Shown here: piece by piece, positions 35,621 through 43,980 of the stretch
How the letters are laid out: the number at the start of each line of letters is the position of its first letter
How positions within the stretch are numbered: position 1 is the first letter of the stretch
From: Maribacter polysiphoniae
Lineage (GTDB): Bacteria > Bacteroidota > Bacteroidia > Flavobacteriales > Flavobacteriaceae
Assembly (NCBI RefSeq): GCF_003148665.1
Contig: NZ_QGGQ01000003.1
Coordinates: forward strand, 124,001-188,000
Direction of reading: 5' to 3'
Length of the DNA: 64,000 nt
Translations under genes and position numbers: made by a program
The notes under the pieces: generated by a model
Databases searched by the model: none
Told to the model about the DNA's origin: nothing
The model's input: only the letters and a program-made list of their open reading frames with translations

Positions 35621-36520
35621 ATGTCCTATAAAATTGCCATAGCAAGTGGTAAAGGTGGTACCGGTAAAACAACGGTCTCCGTAAATCTTTTTAAGGGCTT
35701 CAATGAGCTTCGTGGAAAAAAGGTGCAACTGGTGGATTGTGATGTTGAGGAGCCCAATGATGCCATATTCTTCTGTGATGCAGAAGTTGTTGATGTACAG
35801 GAAGTATCGCAAATGGTTCCTGTTATTGATAGTGAAAAATGTACTTTTTGCAGAAAGTGTGTGGAGTACTGTGAGTTTAATGCAATCGTGGTCTTACCTC
35901 CAGTTCCTTTTGCTGAGATAAACCCTAGTTTGTGTCATTCATGCGGAGCCTGTTCAGTAGCTTGTGAAGATGGGGCCATTACAGAGCACCCTAAACCCAT
36001 CGGTACGTTGAATTTTTACAAAACCGATGAAAATAATGGGTTGGTAGAAGGTAGATTGGAGATAGGTTCTACGATGCAGACCATGCTCATCCGCGAACTC
36101 AAGAAAGCCATTCCCGGAATAAACGATATCATAATCTATGACGCCCCTCCAGGTACCAGTTGTCCAGTGGTAGAGACCATTCATGATGTCAATTATTTGA
36201 TATTGGTTGCCGAGCCCACTTTGTTCGGTCTGCACGACTTAAAACTAATGGTTGCCTTGGTTAGGGAATTGGGCTTGGAATTCGGTGTTGTAATTAATAA
36301 AGTAGGGTTGGGAGACAATGCTATTTATGATTATTTGGATAAGGAATGCATTGAAGTATTGGGGGAAATACCCTTTGATAAGGCATATGCAAGTCTCTAT
36401 GCGGTAGGGGAAATAACAGGGGTTATTCCGGATGCTATACACCAAAGCTATACGGAAATACTCGACGTACTGAATCAGAAAATAACGCATCATGAAGGAA
36501 ATAACCGTATTAAGTGGTAA
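35621..36520 (+). CDS. MinD-superfamily P-loop ATPase with inserted ferredoxin domain, copy 1
   Basis: 299-residue SIMIBI-class ATPase. The deviant Walker A is SGKGGTGKTT (residues 9-18), switch II IIYDAPPGTSC. Between them two [4Fe-4S] motifs are inserted: CTFCRKCVEYC and CHSCGACSVAC, with four Cys each (CxxCxxCxxxC). Such proteins are common in methanogens and sulfate reducers and are proposed to couple ATP hydrolysis to Fe-S transfer or electron flow, but no member has a firm function. Its last 29 bases overlap the next gene, which is paralogous, pointing to coupled translation and probable heterodimer formation. Confidence 0.92.
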   Translation: MSYKIAIASGKGGTGKTTVSVNLFKGFNELRGKKVQLVDCDVEEPNDAIFFCDAEVVDVQEVSQMVPVIDSEKCTFCRKCVEYCEFNAIVVLPPVPFAEINPSLCHSCGACSVACEDGAITEHPKPIGTLNFYKTDENNGLVEGRLEIGSTMQTMLIRELKKAIPGINDIIIYDAPPGTSCPVVETIHDVNYLILVAEPTLFGLHDLKLMVALVRELGLEFGVVINKVGLGDNAIYDYLDKECIEVLGEIPFDKAYASLYAVGEITGVIPDAIHQSYTEILDVLNQKITHHEGNNRIKW

Positions 36521-37379
36521 AGGGGGTACCGGTAAAACTTCAATTACCGCGGCTCTAGCCTCCGTGGCAGGAAAGGCCGTTTTTTGCGATAATGATGTGG
36601 ATGCGGCGGACCTACATTTGATTTTTCAGCCAGATATACAGGAAGTATTTCCTTTTAGTAGTGGTACTAAGGCCTCGATCAATTCCATGGAATGTACAAA
36701 TTGTGGTATTTGTATGGATCATTGTCGTTTTGATGCCATTGATTATAACAATGAGGGTACATTGGTCATCGATCCTTATCAATGTGAAGGGTGTAGACTT
36801 TGCGAACGGGTATGTCCAGAGCAAGCCATAAGTGCATTGGAAAATACTAACAATCAGTGGTTTGTGTCCACTTCCCGCTTTGGCGATTTTGTGCATGCCG
36901 AGATGGGCCCAGGGGAAGAGAATTCAGGAAAACTGGTAAGCCAGATACGAAAAAAAGCTATGGAAATAGCTAAAAGTACCCAATCGGAATACATTATCAA
37001 TGATGGCCCTCCGGGGATTGGCTGTGCCACCATTTCCTCAATTTCGGGGAGCAATGCCGTACTTGTTATTATAGAACCCACGATATCGGGATTTAATGAT
37101 GCCCAACGGTTGGTGGCATTGATTCGGCTTTTCAATATCCCCACCTATGCCGTTATCAACAAATATGATATTAACCTGACCATGACCAAGAACATAGAGG
37201 AATATCTGATTCTTGAAAATATTGACCTGTTGGCCAAGATTCCTTTCGATGTTGAGATGGTAAAATCAATGACCTTGGGAAAAACCATTATTGAGTACAA
37301 TCCGGCTTCAATAATATCGGGACAGATACAGGAGATTTGGAATAAGGTTAAAGTAAGTCAAGAGGTTGTGCCTCAATAA
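36492..37379 (+). CDS. MinD-superfamily P-loop ATPase with inserted ferredoxin domain, copy 2
   Basis: 295-residue paralogue of the preceding protein: Walker A LSGKGGTGKTS (residues 7-17), two cluster motifs CTNCGICMDHC and CEGCRLCERVC, and switch II IINDGPPGIGC. ATG 36492 lies inside the upstream gene, which ends at 36520. Sequence identity to copy 1 looks moderate and the spacing between motifs differs, so the pair is ancient rather than recent. Usual partners in other genomes are NifX-like and MBL-fold proteins, both present here. Confidence 0.92.
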   Translation: MKEITVLSGKGGTGKTSITAALASVAGKAVFCDNDVDAADLHLIFQPDIQEVFPFSSGTKASINSMECTNCGICMDHCRFDAIDYNNEGTLVIDPYQCEGCRLCERVCPEQAISALENTNNQWFVSTSRFGDFVHAEMGPGEENSGKLVSQIRKKAMEIAKSTQSEYIINDGPPGIGCATISSISGSNAVLVIIEPTISGFNDAQRLVALIRLFNIPTYAVINKYDINLTMTKNIEEYLILENIDLLAKIPFDVEMVKSMTLGKTIIEYNPASIISGQIQEIWNKVKVSQEVVPQ

Positions 37380-37428
37380 GTACGATTGTTGGGGTTAAAC
37401 AAAAAGAAATGGAACAAAAAGGGAATGG

Positions 37429-38046
37429 ATGAGCGCTGATAATATAAAGATCGAACAAGGTGAAAGAGTGGGACTCCCTACGAAATATGGTTATTTTGAA
37501 ATCATCCCTTTTTTGGAAATAGATAGTAATGAGGAGCATATCGCATTGGTGAAAGGTGATTTCACCCCCAATGAAGCGATACTGACCCGCATACATTCCG
37601 CCTGTGCCACAGGGGATTTGTTCGGTTCGTTGCGATGTGATTGTGGAGAACAGTTGGAAATGTCCCTTCAACGCATTGAAGCGGAAGGAAAAGGGCTTTT
37701 GGTTTATCTGCAACAAGAAGGTAGGGGCATCGGGCTAATGAATAAAATCAAGGCTTACAAGCTACAACAAGAGGGGTATGACACCGTAGATGCCAATATA
37801 CATTTGGGCTTTAAGCCCGATGAGCGGAACTATACCATAGGGGCTGAGATTCTGAAAGCACTTGGGGTTTGTAACGTGCGGCTAATGACCAATAATCCCG
37901 ATAAGATATCCGGAATGGAATTGGCCGGAATTACGGTGGAAGAACGTATTCCACTGGAAATAAAGCAAAATAAATTTAATGTGGATTACTTAACGACCAA
38001 GCAGGGGAGAATGAACCATCTTTTAAACCATTTGAAACATAGTTAA
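37429..38046 (+). CDS. ribA: stand-alone GTP cyclohydrolase II
   Basis: 205-residue enzyme that opens GTP to 2,5-diamino-6-ribosylamino-pyrimidinone 5'-phosphate, formate and pyrophosphate, the first step of riboflavin synthesis. Zinc ligands are C59, C70 and C72 (HSACATGDLFGSLRCDCG), and the GTP-binding arginines lie in YLQQEGRGIGL; VRLMTNNPDK completes the family signature. Unlike most Bacteroidota RibBA it lacks a DHBP-synthase half. Fifty bases after the second MinD-type ATPase and before an MBL-fold gene, so it may supply this block rather than bulk flavin. Confidence 0.93.
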   Translation: MSADNIKIEQGERVGLPTKYGYFEIIPFLEIDSNEEHIALVKGDFTPNEAILTRIHSACATGDLFGSLRCDCGEQLEMSLQRIEAEGKGLLVYLQQEGRGIGLMNKIKAYKLQQEGYDTVDANIHLGFKPDERNYTIGAEILKALGVCNVRLMTNNPDKISGMELAGITVEERIPLEIKQNKFNVDYLTTKQGRMNHLLNHLKHS

Positions 38047-38095
38047 GTTGCCACGTTTGTGAAATTGGTTAGGGCATAACAAAATAATAGGGAAT

Positions 38096-38878
38096 ATGAA
38101 ACTCACCGTCTTGACAGAGAATGTTGCCGGACCCGGTTTTTTGGCTGAACACGGACTGTCTTATTTAATTGAGGTTAAAGGGGAAACCATTTTATTCGAT
38201 ACCGGGAGTAGCGATGTTTTTTTAAAAAACGGGAAACGACTAGGTATTGATGTCGATAAGGTGGTCAATACGATTGTCCTTAGTCATGGGCATTGGGACC
38301 ATGGTAACGGACTTCGGTTTATCGGTAATAAGACATTGATAACCCATCCCGATTCCTTTATGAAACGATATCGAAAAAAAGACCATTCCGCGATAGGGTT
38401 ACAATTATCCAAGGAAGAACTGTCAGAAAAGTTCAAGGTCATCACTTCCAAAAAACCATATAAGATAAATGAACATATCATATTTCTAGGGGAAATACCG
38501 CGACTGACCGATTTTGAGGCTAAAACGTCCGAACATATCAATGAGGAAGGAGCACTTGATTTTGTTCCTGATGATTCAGCTTTGGCCATAGTAGAGGATG
38601 ATGTGTTGCATGTAGTGACGGGTTGTTCCCATGCGGGCATATGCAACATAGTCAATTATGCAATCCAAGTAACAGGGGTCCATAATGTAAAAACCGTAAT
38701 TGGTGGTTTTCATTTAAAGAAAGACAACAAGCAGACAGAAGAGGCCATTCGGTGTTTTAAGGAGTTGCATATCCAAAGTGTTTTTCCCTCCCACTGTACA
38801 GAACTACCAGCCTTAGTGGCATTTTCCAAGGGTTTCCCAATTTCCCAGCTTAAGACAGGTATGGTTTTGACACTATAG
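38096..38878 (+). CDS. MBL-fold metallohydrolase
   Basis: 260-residue metallo-beta-lactamase-fold enzyme with the metal motif LSHGHWDHGNG (H64-x-H66-x-D68-H69), later VTGCSHAGICN and GGFHL supplying further ligands, and a C-terminal SHCTE. The order matches the archaeal-type 7,8-dihydropterin-6-yl-methyl-4-(beta-D-ribofuranosyl)aminobenzene 5'-phosphate synthase-like family, whose members are frequently beside MinD/ferredoxin ATPases. A pterin-related substrate would suit the neighbouring GTP cyclohydrolase, but that link is inference. Confidence 0.87.
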   Translation: MKLTVLTENVAGPGFLAEHGLSYLIEVKGETILFDTGSSDVFLKNGKRLGIDVDKVVNTIVLSHGHWDHGNGLRFIGNKTLITHPDSFMKRYRKKDHSAIGLQLSKEELSEKFKVITSKKPYKINEHIIFLGEIPRLTDFEAKTSEHINEEGALDFVPDDSALAIVEDDVLHVVTGCSHAGICNIVNYAIQVTGVHNVKTVIGGFHLKKDNKQTEEAIRCFKELHIQSVFPSHCTELPALVAFSKGFPISQLKTGMVLTL

Positions 38879-38959
38879 GACAAGGAAGGTGATCCATTGA
38901 GGAAAAATAAATTGAAAGGAGCGTATTTAAACAGAATGTGAACATAATAGGTTGATCTA

Positions 38960-40648
38960 ATGAGTAAAAAAATAATTGTGATAGGTGGTTCCGCCGCGGG
39001 GCCAAAAGCGGCAGCAAAGGCTCGCCGCATGGATGAATTTGCCGAAATAACCATGTTTCAAAAAGGCCCGGACCTCTCTATGGCCTCATGTGGTTTCCCA
39101 TATTTCATAGGAGGTTTTTTTGATGACCGAAATAAACTCCTTTGCACACCGGCAGGAGCGGTTCGTGATCCTAAATTCTATTGGAATGCCAAAGGTATTG
39201 TAGCCAAAGTGAACACGGAGGTCACCCGAATAGATAGGCAACATAAAAAAGTTGAATTCACGGATTTGATGACGGGCAAAAAAGGGAGTCAATCCTATGA
39301 CAAGTTGATTATTTCCACGGGGGCAACTGCCAATATGCCTCCAATACCCGGCTCGGATTTGGACGGTATCACCAACCTGCAATCCATGCAAGATGCTGAC
39401 TATTTGAGAAAAATAAGGGATGAAGGCAAAATTAAAAAAGCGGTTGTTATTGGGGGTGGCCTCATCGGCATTGAAACCCTTGAAGCGCTTCATTTGGCGG
39501 GAATTGAGTTGACCATGGTTGAGCTTTTACCACAATTATTGACTTTCCTGGATTGGAAAATGGCCAAACTTGTCCAGAATTACCTAAAAACCAAAGCCAA
39601 TGTTATCACCAAAAATGGAGTAGCCGAATTCAAAGGGGAAAACGGAAAAATTACGGGTGTAAAACTTCAAAATGGAACTGAAATTCCCTGTGAATTGGCA
39701 GTGGTCGCCATTGGGGTTCGCCCAAATATTGGACTTGCCAAAGAAGCGCTCCTCGATATTGGCAGCCTTGGGGGTATTACCGTGAACGAATACATGCAAA
39801 CCTCGGATCCCGATATATATGCGGTGGGGGATTGTTGTGAAATAAAGAATATCATTACGGGTAAGAATGTCCTTGCGCCGTATGGTGACTTGGCCAACCT
39901 TGAAGGACGTGTCGCAGGGGAAAATGTGATCAAGGGGAATGTAGCCTCCTTTCCAGGTACGATTCAAACCGGTATATGCAAATTGTTCGATTACGGAATC
40001 GGTATTACGGGTTTATCGGAAACCAAGGCAAAGGAAGCTGGTTTCGATTTTGTGAAAGTAATCAATGCGAGTCCGGATAAACCGGGATTTATGGATGGTA
40101 AAATGCTTATTACCAAACTTATTGCGGAAAAGGAATCAGGGAAGATCTTAGGGGCACAATGCATTGGCCCCGGTGATGTAAGTAAGCAATTGGCCATTTG
40201 GGCGACAGCCATAAAAGGGAATTTAAACGTTGAGGATATGGTAAATGCCGATCTTCCTTATGCACCGCCATTTTCTTTGGCCATTGACCATAGTATAGCC
40301 TCTGCCCATATTTTACAGAATAAGATGAATGGTGTTTTTGAGGGAATTTCCGGGGTCGATTTAATGGAGAAATTAAATAATAATGAGGATATATTCTTAT
40401 TGGATGTACGTGGTCCGGATGAATATGAACAAACACGCCTAGGTTTGGGGGAGACCCTTATACCTTTGGGGACATTGAGAATGCGACTCGATGAAATGCC
40501 CCAAGATAAAAATATGGAGATCATCACGTATTGTAAAATATCCTTGAGGGGGTATGAGGCAGCTGTTCTATTAAAGGCCCATGGATATACGAAGGTAAAA
40601 GTGTTGGAAGGCGGAATTACGGCTTGGCCTTTTGATAAGGAAAAATAA
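38960..40648 (+). CDS. CoA-disulfide/persulfide reductase fused to a rhodanese domain
   Basis: 562-residue flavoenzyme: FAD motif IVIGGSAAGPKAAAKARR at the N-terminus, the single redox Cys44 in SMASCGFPYFIGG typical of CoA-disulfide reductases, and an NADH/NADPH motif VVIGGGLIGIETLEAL near residue 160. The C-terminal 100 residues form a rhodanese-like domain (FLLDVRGPDEYEQTRL) whose active Cys525 lies in YCKISLRG. CoADR-Rhd fusions reduce CoA persulfide or polysulfide in sulfur-respiring or sulfur-tolerant bacteria. Last gene of the 34-40.6 kb block, 82 bases after the MBL gene, which points to sulfur chemistry for the whole set. Confidence 0.9.
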   Translation: MSKKIIVIGGSAAGPKAAAKARRMDEFAEITMFQKGPDLSMASCGFPYFIGGFFDDRNKLLCTPAGAVRDPKFYWNAKGIVAKVNTEVTRIDRQHKKVEFTDLMTGKKGSQSYDKLIISTGATANMPPIPGSDLDGITNLQSMQDADYLRKIRDEGKIKKAVVIGGGLIGIETLEALHLAGIELTMVELLPQLLTFLDWKMAKLVQNYLKTKANVITKNGVAEFKGENGKITGVKLQNGTEIPCELAVVAIGVRPNIGLAKEALLDIGSLGGITVNEYMQTSDPDIYAVGDCCEIKNIITGKNVLAPYGDLANLEGRVAGENVIKGNVASFPGTIQTGICKLFDYGIGITGLSETKAKEAGFDFVKVINASPDKPGFMDGKMLITKLIAEKESGKILGAQCIGPGDVSKQLAIWATAIKGNLNVEDMVNADLPYAPPFSLAIDHSIASAHILQNKMNGVFEGISGVDLMEKLNNNEDIFLLDVRGPDEYEQTRLGLGETLIPLGTLRMRLDEMPQDKNMEIITYCKISLRGYEAAVLLKAHGYTKVKVLEGGITAWPFDKEK

Positions 40649-40667
40649 TAGTGGTTGTTTGTTAAGG

Positions 40668-40714
40668 AGTGGATGGTTTACGGGTTTATAACTCTTGGCC
40701 ATCCACTTTTTCTT
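40668..40714 (+). terminator. rho-independent terminator of the DUF134/MinD block
   Basis: AGTGGATGG (40668-40676) pairs with CCATCCACT (40699-40707) followed by TTTTCTTT, 20 bases after the CoADR-rhodanese stop. Confidence 0.75.
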
Positions 40715-40788
40715 TAGTAAAATGGCAACTGTAATTGCTTTAAAGGCAAGTCTTACGTAAACGCACTATGGGAAAGGGAACTATTTCC

Positions 40789-41064
40789 TTACTCCCTCAG
40801 GTATTTTTTGTCAATATAAAATGTGGCAAAGGGTAGGAGTGAAGCCGCGAAAAGAACAATCAATCTTTTTAAACCCCATTTTTGCGACTGTGTCAATACC
40901 ACAGCCAGAATAATATAGGCAATGAATAAGAAGCCATGGGCATATCCTATGTATTTGTTGGGTTCCCCAAGTCCTGCCAAGTATTTCAAAGGCATGCTTA
41001 TAGCGAATAGGGACAAGTATGAAATGCCCTCTAAAATGGCAGTATATCTGAAGGTTTTTAGCAT
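40789..41064 (-). CDS. DUF3817 small integral-membrane protein
   Basis: 91-residue protein with three hydrophobic helices and the DUF3817 pattern: RYTAILEGISYLSLFAISMPLKYLAG with the conserved Glu, then GYAHGFLFIAYIILAV with a His in the second helix. The family is widespread in Actinobacteria and Bacteroidota and uncharacterised. Minus strand, convergent with the CoADR-rhodanese gene. Confidence 0.83.
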   Translation of the reverse strand: MLKTFRYTAILEGISYLSLFAISMPLKYLAGLGEPNKYIGYAHGFLFIAYIILAVVLTQSQKWGLKRLIVLFAASLLPFATFYIDKKYLRE

Positions 41065-41211
41065 AGCTTAGTTGATATCCAATTGGATTTTTTGCTGGTT
41101 TTGAAATCTTAAAACCAACGTTTCCCAAATGATTTGAAGTTATCGGTACCTTCTCTGAAAAAATACGGAATCACTACCCAAATCATTTGGGGCTTACGTT
41201 AGTGGTTGGTC

Positions 41212-42603
41212 TTATAGATGGATAACTTCATCATAGGCATCGGCAACAGCTTCCATAACCGCCTCACTCATAGTGGGGTGAGGGTGTACGGCTTTAAGGA
41301 TTTCGTGACCTGTGGTTTCCAGTTTACGGGCCACAACAGCCTCTGCGATCATATCGGTTACGCCGGCACCAATCATATGGCAACCCAACCATTCCCCATA
41401 TTTGGCATCGAAGATTACCTTAACGAATCCATCTGAATTACCGGATGCTTTTGCTTTTCCACTTGCGGAAAAAGGAAATTTACCAACTTTTATTTCGTGA
41501 CCGGCATCTATGGCCTGTTGTTCGGTAAGACCAACGGAGGCTATCTCCGGTGTACAATAGGTACAACCTGGTATATTGCCATAATCCAATGGTTCAACAT
41601 GCATTCCGGCAATTTTTTCAACACAAAGTATACCTTCTGCCGAGGCAACATGCGCCAAGGCTTGTCCTGGGGTTACATCCCCAATGGCGTAATAACCCGG
41701 TATATTGGTTTGGTAGTAATCGTTCACCAAGATCTTATCGCGATCGGTAGCAATACCAACATCCTCAAGACCGATATTTTCGATATTTGTTTTGATACCT
41801 ACTGCGGAAAGTACGATATCGGCTTCTAATACTTCTTCCCCTTTGGCGGTCTTAACTGTCGCTTTTACTCCCTCACCGGAAGTGTCCACTCCAGTAACCT
41901 CTGCGGAGGTTTTTATTTTGACACCGATTTTCTTAAAGCTACGTTCCAATTGTTTTGAAACATCGATATCCTCAACAGGAACAATTTTAGGTAGATATTC
42001 GACTACGGTTACCTCTGTACCCATAGCATTATAGAAATATGCGAATTCGATACCAATGGCACCACTACCCACAACAATCATTTTCTTGGGTTGTTTCTCT
42101 AAGGTCATAGCCTCTCTATACCCAATGATTTTTTTACCATCCTGGGGCAAACTTGGCAATTCCCTACTACGGGCTCCGGTCGCAATCACAATATGATCGG
42201 CGCTATATTCGGTTTCCTTGCCTTCGGCATCCTTTACGGAAACTTTCTTACCGGGTTTAAGGGTACCGTATCCATTGATAACCTCAATCTTGTTTTTTTT
42301 CATCAAAAACTGAACCCCTTTGCTCATGCCCTCGGCAACATTGCGACTTCTTTTGACTACGGCATTGAAATCCTTGTCAACACCTTCAGCGGAAAGTCCG
42401 TAATCACCGGCATGCTGCAAGTATTCAAAAACCTGGGCCGATTTCAATAATGCTTTTGTAGGTATACAACCCCAATTTAAACAAATACCACCTAATTTTT
42501 CCTTTTCGATAATTGCGGTTTTCAATCCAAGTTGTGAGGCACGTATCGCAGTAACATATCCTCCTGGGCCACTCCCCAAAACAATAACATCAAAATTGCT
42601 CAT
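41212..42603 (-). CDS. lpdA: dihydrolipoyl dehydrogenase (E3)
   Basis: 463-residue flavoprotein reoxidising dihydrolipoamide of pyruvate and 2-oxoglutarate dehydrogenase complexes with NAD. FAD motif VLGSGPGGYVTAIRA, redox disulfide GGICLNWGCIPTK (C41, C46), NAD motif VGSGAIGIEFA and the C-terminal HPHPTMSEAV with the catalytic His-Glu pair are complete. Monocistronic; a CCTGC-type short repeat lies just upstream. Confidence 0.97.
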   Translation of the reverse strand: MSNFDVIVLGSGPGGYVTAIRASQLGLKTAIIEKEKLGGICLNWGCIPTKALLKSAQVFEYLQHAGDYGLSAEGVDKDFNAVVKRSRNVAEGMSKGVQFLMKKNKIEVINGYGTLKPGKKVSVKDAEGKETEYSADHIVIATGARSRELPSLPQDGKKIIGYREAMTLEKQPKKMIVVGSGAIGIEFAYFYNAMGTEVTVVEYLPKIVPVEDIDVSKQLERSFKKIGVKIKTSAEVTGVDTSGEGVKATVKTAKGEEVLEADIVLSAVGIKTNIENIGLEDVGIATDRDKILVNDYYQTNIPGYYAIGDVTPGQALAHVASAEGILCVEKIAGMHVEPLDYGNIPGCTYCTPEIASVGLTEQQAIDAGHEIKVGKFPFSASGKAKASGNSDGFVKVIFDAKYGEWLGCHMIGAGVTDMIAEAVVARKLETTGHEILKAVHPHPTMSEAVMEAVADAYDEVIHL

Positions 42604-42762
42604 ATTTATAGTCTTTGATTTTTTTAATTAGAGGCTTGCCTGCCGACAAGCAGGTGCAAAAATACAAAACCAAATCGAGGTATTTAAAAATTGCATTTTA
42701 AAATAACAAATTGAAATGGGATTGGTAAATCGGTAAATAAGTAAAGATTTGGGTCAAAGCGA

Positions 42763-43299
42763 CTAACGGTTGAATTTCTCCTTGTTATAGGTTTCGGATT
42801 GGCCTTTGGGAATCGATAGGGATATCCATTCCTGACCCTTGATCATCTTACCCAGATACACGATTTGTCCAACATGTGCGGCGTAATGGGTCATTTGACG
42901 ATTTATGGCCTCTATCAATGAATGTTCCTCATTCCTGATTTTTATTTGTTCATGAAAATTTGTGGCATTAATGGTGCCCAAAGTGTTGAACAGGCATTGC
43001 CAGGCATTTTCCCATGAAGCGATCATTGCTTCCTTTGAGGTAAAGGGATCTTCGAATTCTTGATCCCTATCCCGCCATGGTTTTTCACCATCCTCAGTAA
43101 AAATGTTGGTCCACCTACTCAATAGGTTTCCGGAAATATGTTTAACGATTTGCGAAACACTGTTATCGTCGTCATTGTATTTCCATAGAATTTCATCGTT
43201 GGTCAGTTGGAAAAAGGTCTTATCACCCATTTGTTTGTACTTGTGAAATTCAAAACGTACGCTCTTTAGATAATGATCAATAAACTCCATACCAAACAT
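42763..43299 (-). CDS. DUF1572/DinB-superfamily four-helix protein
   Basis: 178-residue predicted four-helix bundle of the DUF1572 part of the DinB/YfiT superfamily. Likely metal ligands are His in SQIVKHISGNL and the pair in INRQMTHYAAHVGQIVYLG. Related proteins are thiol-dependent or metal-dependent enzymes such as bacillithiol transferases, but this subgroup is uncharacterised. Upstream of it the msrB gene follows on the same strand with a 13-base gap, suggesting cotranscription. Confidence 0.82.
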   Translation of the reverse strand: MFGMEFIDHYLKSVRFEFHKYKQMGDKTFFQLTNDEILWKYNDDDNSVSQIVKHISGNLLSRWTNIFTEDGEKPWRDRDQEFEDPFTSKEAMIASWENAWQCLFNTLGTINATNFHEQIKIRNEEHSLIEAINRQMTHYAAHVGQIVYLGKMIKGQEWISLSIPKGQSETYNKEKFNR

Positions 43300-43312
43300 A
43301 ATTATACTTTAA

Positions 43313-43819
43313 CTACCGATCGCTTGAAGGGATGAACTTGAGTGCCGCCCCATTGACACAATGTCTTAGCCCTGTGGTCTGTTGTGGCCCATCATTAAAA
43401 ACGTGGCCTAAGTGCCCTCCACAGACGGCACAATGTTCCTCTGTGCGTTTATGGCCAATTTTGTAATCGACATCGAAGGCGACATTACCTTTGATTTCGC
43501 GGTCAAAACTGGGCCAACCCGAACCGGAATCATATTTGTGCTCACTTTTAAAAAGTTGGGTATTGCATGCGGCACAGACATAAACGCCCTTCTTTTTGTT
43601 CTCTAAAAAGGCACTGGTACCTGCGGGTTCGGTACCTGCCTTTCGCAATACATAATACTGTAGGTCCGAAAGTTGCTTCCGCCATTCCGCATCACTTTTG
43701 GTCACTTGGTAAGTGGGTTCCCCTGGAGTATTGGGTTCCTGGGTACTCGGATTATCCTGGGAATTCCCTTTGCACCCCATAAGGACGAGGCATAATGCAA
43801 AAAACATTTTCTTGATCAT
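43313..43819 (-). CDS. msrB: peptide methionine-(R)-S-oxide reductase, lipoprotein
   Basis: 168-residue MsrB that reduces methionine-R-sulfoxide in proteins. Zinc-binding pairs CAACN and CAVCGG, and the catalytic Cys154 in GLRHCVNGAALKF, are all present. Unlike cytoplasmic MsrB it carries a lipoprotein signal (MIKKMFFALCLVLMGC), so it should repair envelope proteins facing the periplasm. Thirteen bases before the DUF1572 gene on the minus strand. Confidence 0.94.
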   Translation of the reverse strand: MIKKMFFALCLVLMGCKGNSQDNPSTQEPNTPGEPTYQVTKSDAEWRKQLSDLQYYVLRKAGTEPAGTSAFLENKKKGVYVCAACNTQLFKSEHKYDSGSGWPSFDREIKGNVAFDVDYKIGHKRTEEHCAVCGGHLGHVFNDGPQQTTGLRHCVNGAALKFIPSSDR

Positions 43820-43932
43820 CTATTCTTTTTTGTTTTAGGTCGATGAAAGGCGACCATCCTTTCAAATATAAGGAAATGGAAGGTATAAAAGCATTAAGGC
43901 TTTGTTAATGGGGCTTTAGGATTCAGGAATAA

Positions 43933-43961
43933 AAAAACCTGCTTTATTGGAGCAGGTTTTT
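43933..43961 (-). terminator. rho-independent terminator
   Basis: AAAAACCTGCT (43933-43943) pairs with AGCAGGTTTTT (43951-43961) right downstream of the collagen-like lipoprotein gene on the minus strand. Confidence 0.82.
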
Positions 43962-43980
43962 GTCGAGATACTATTTTCCG

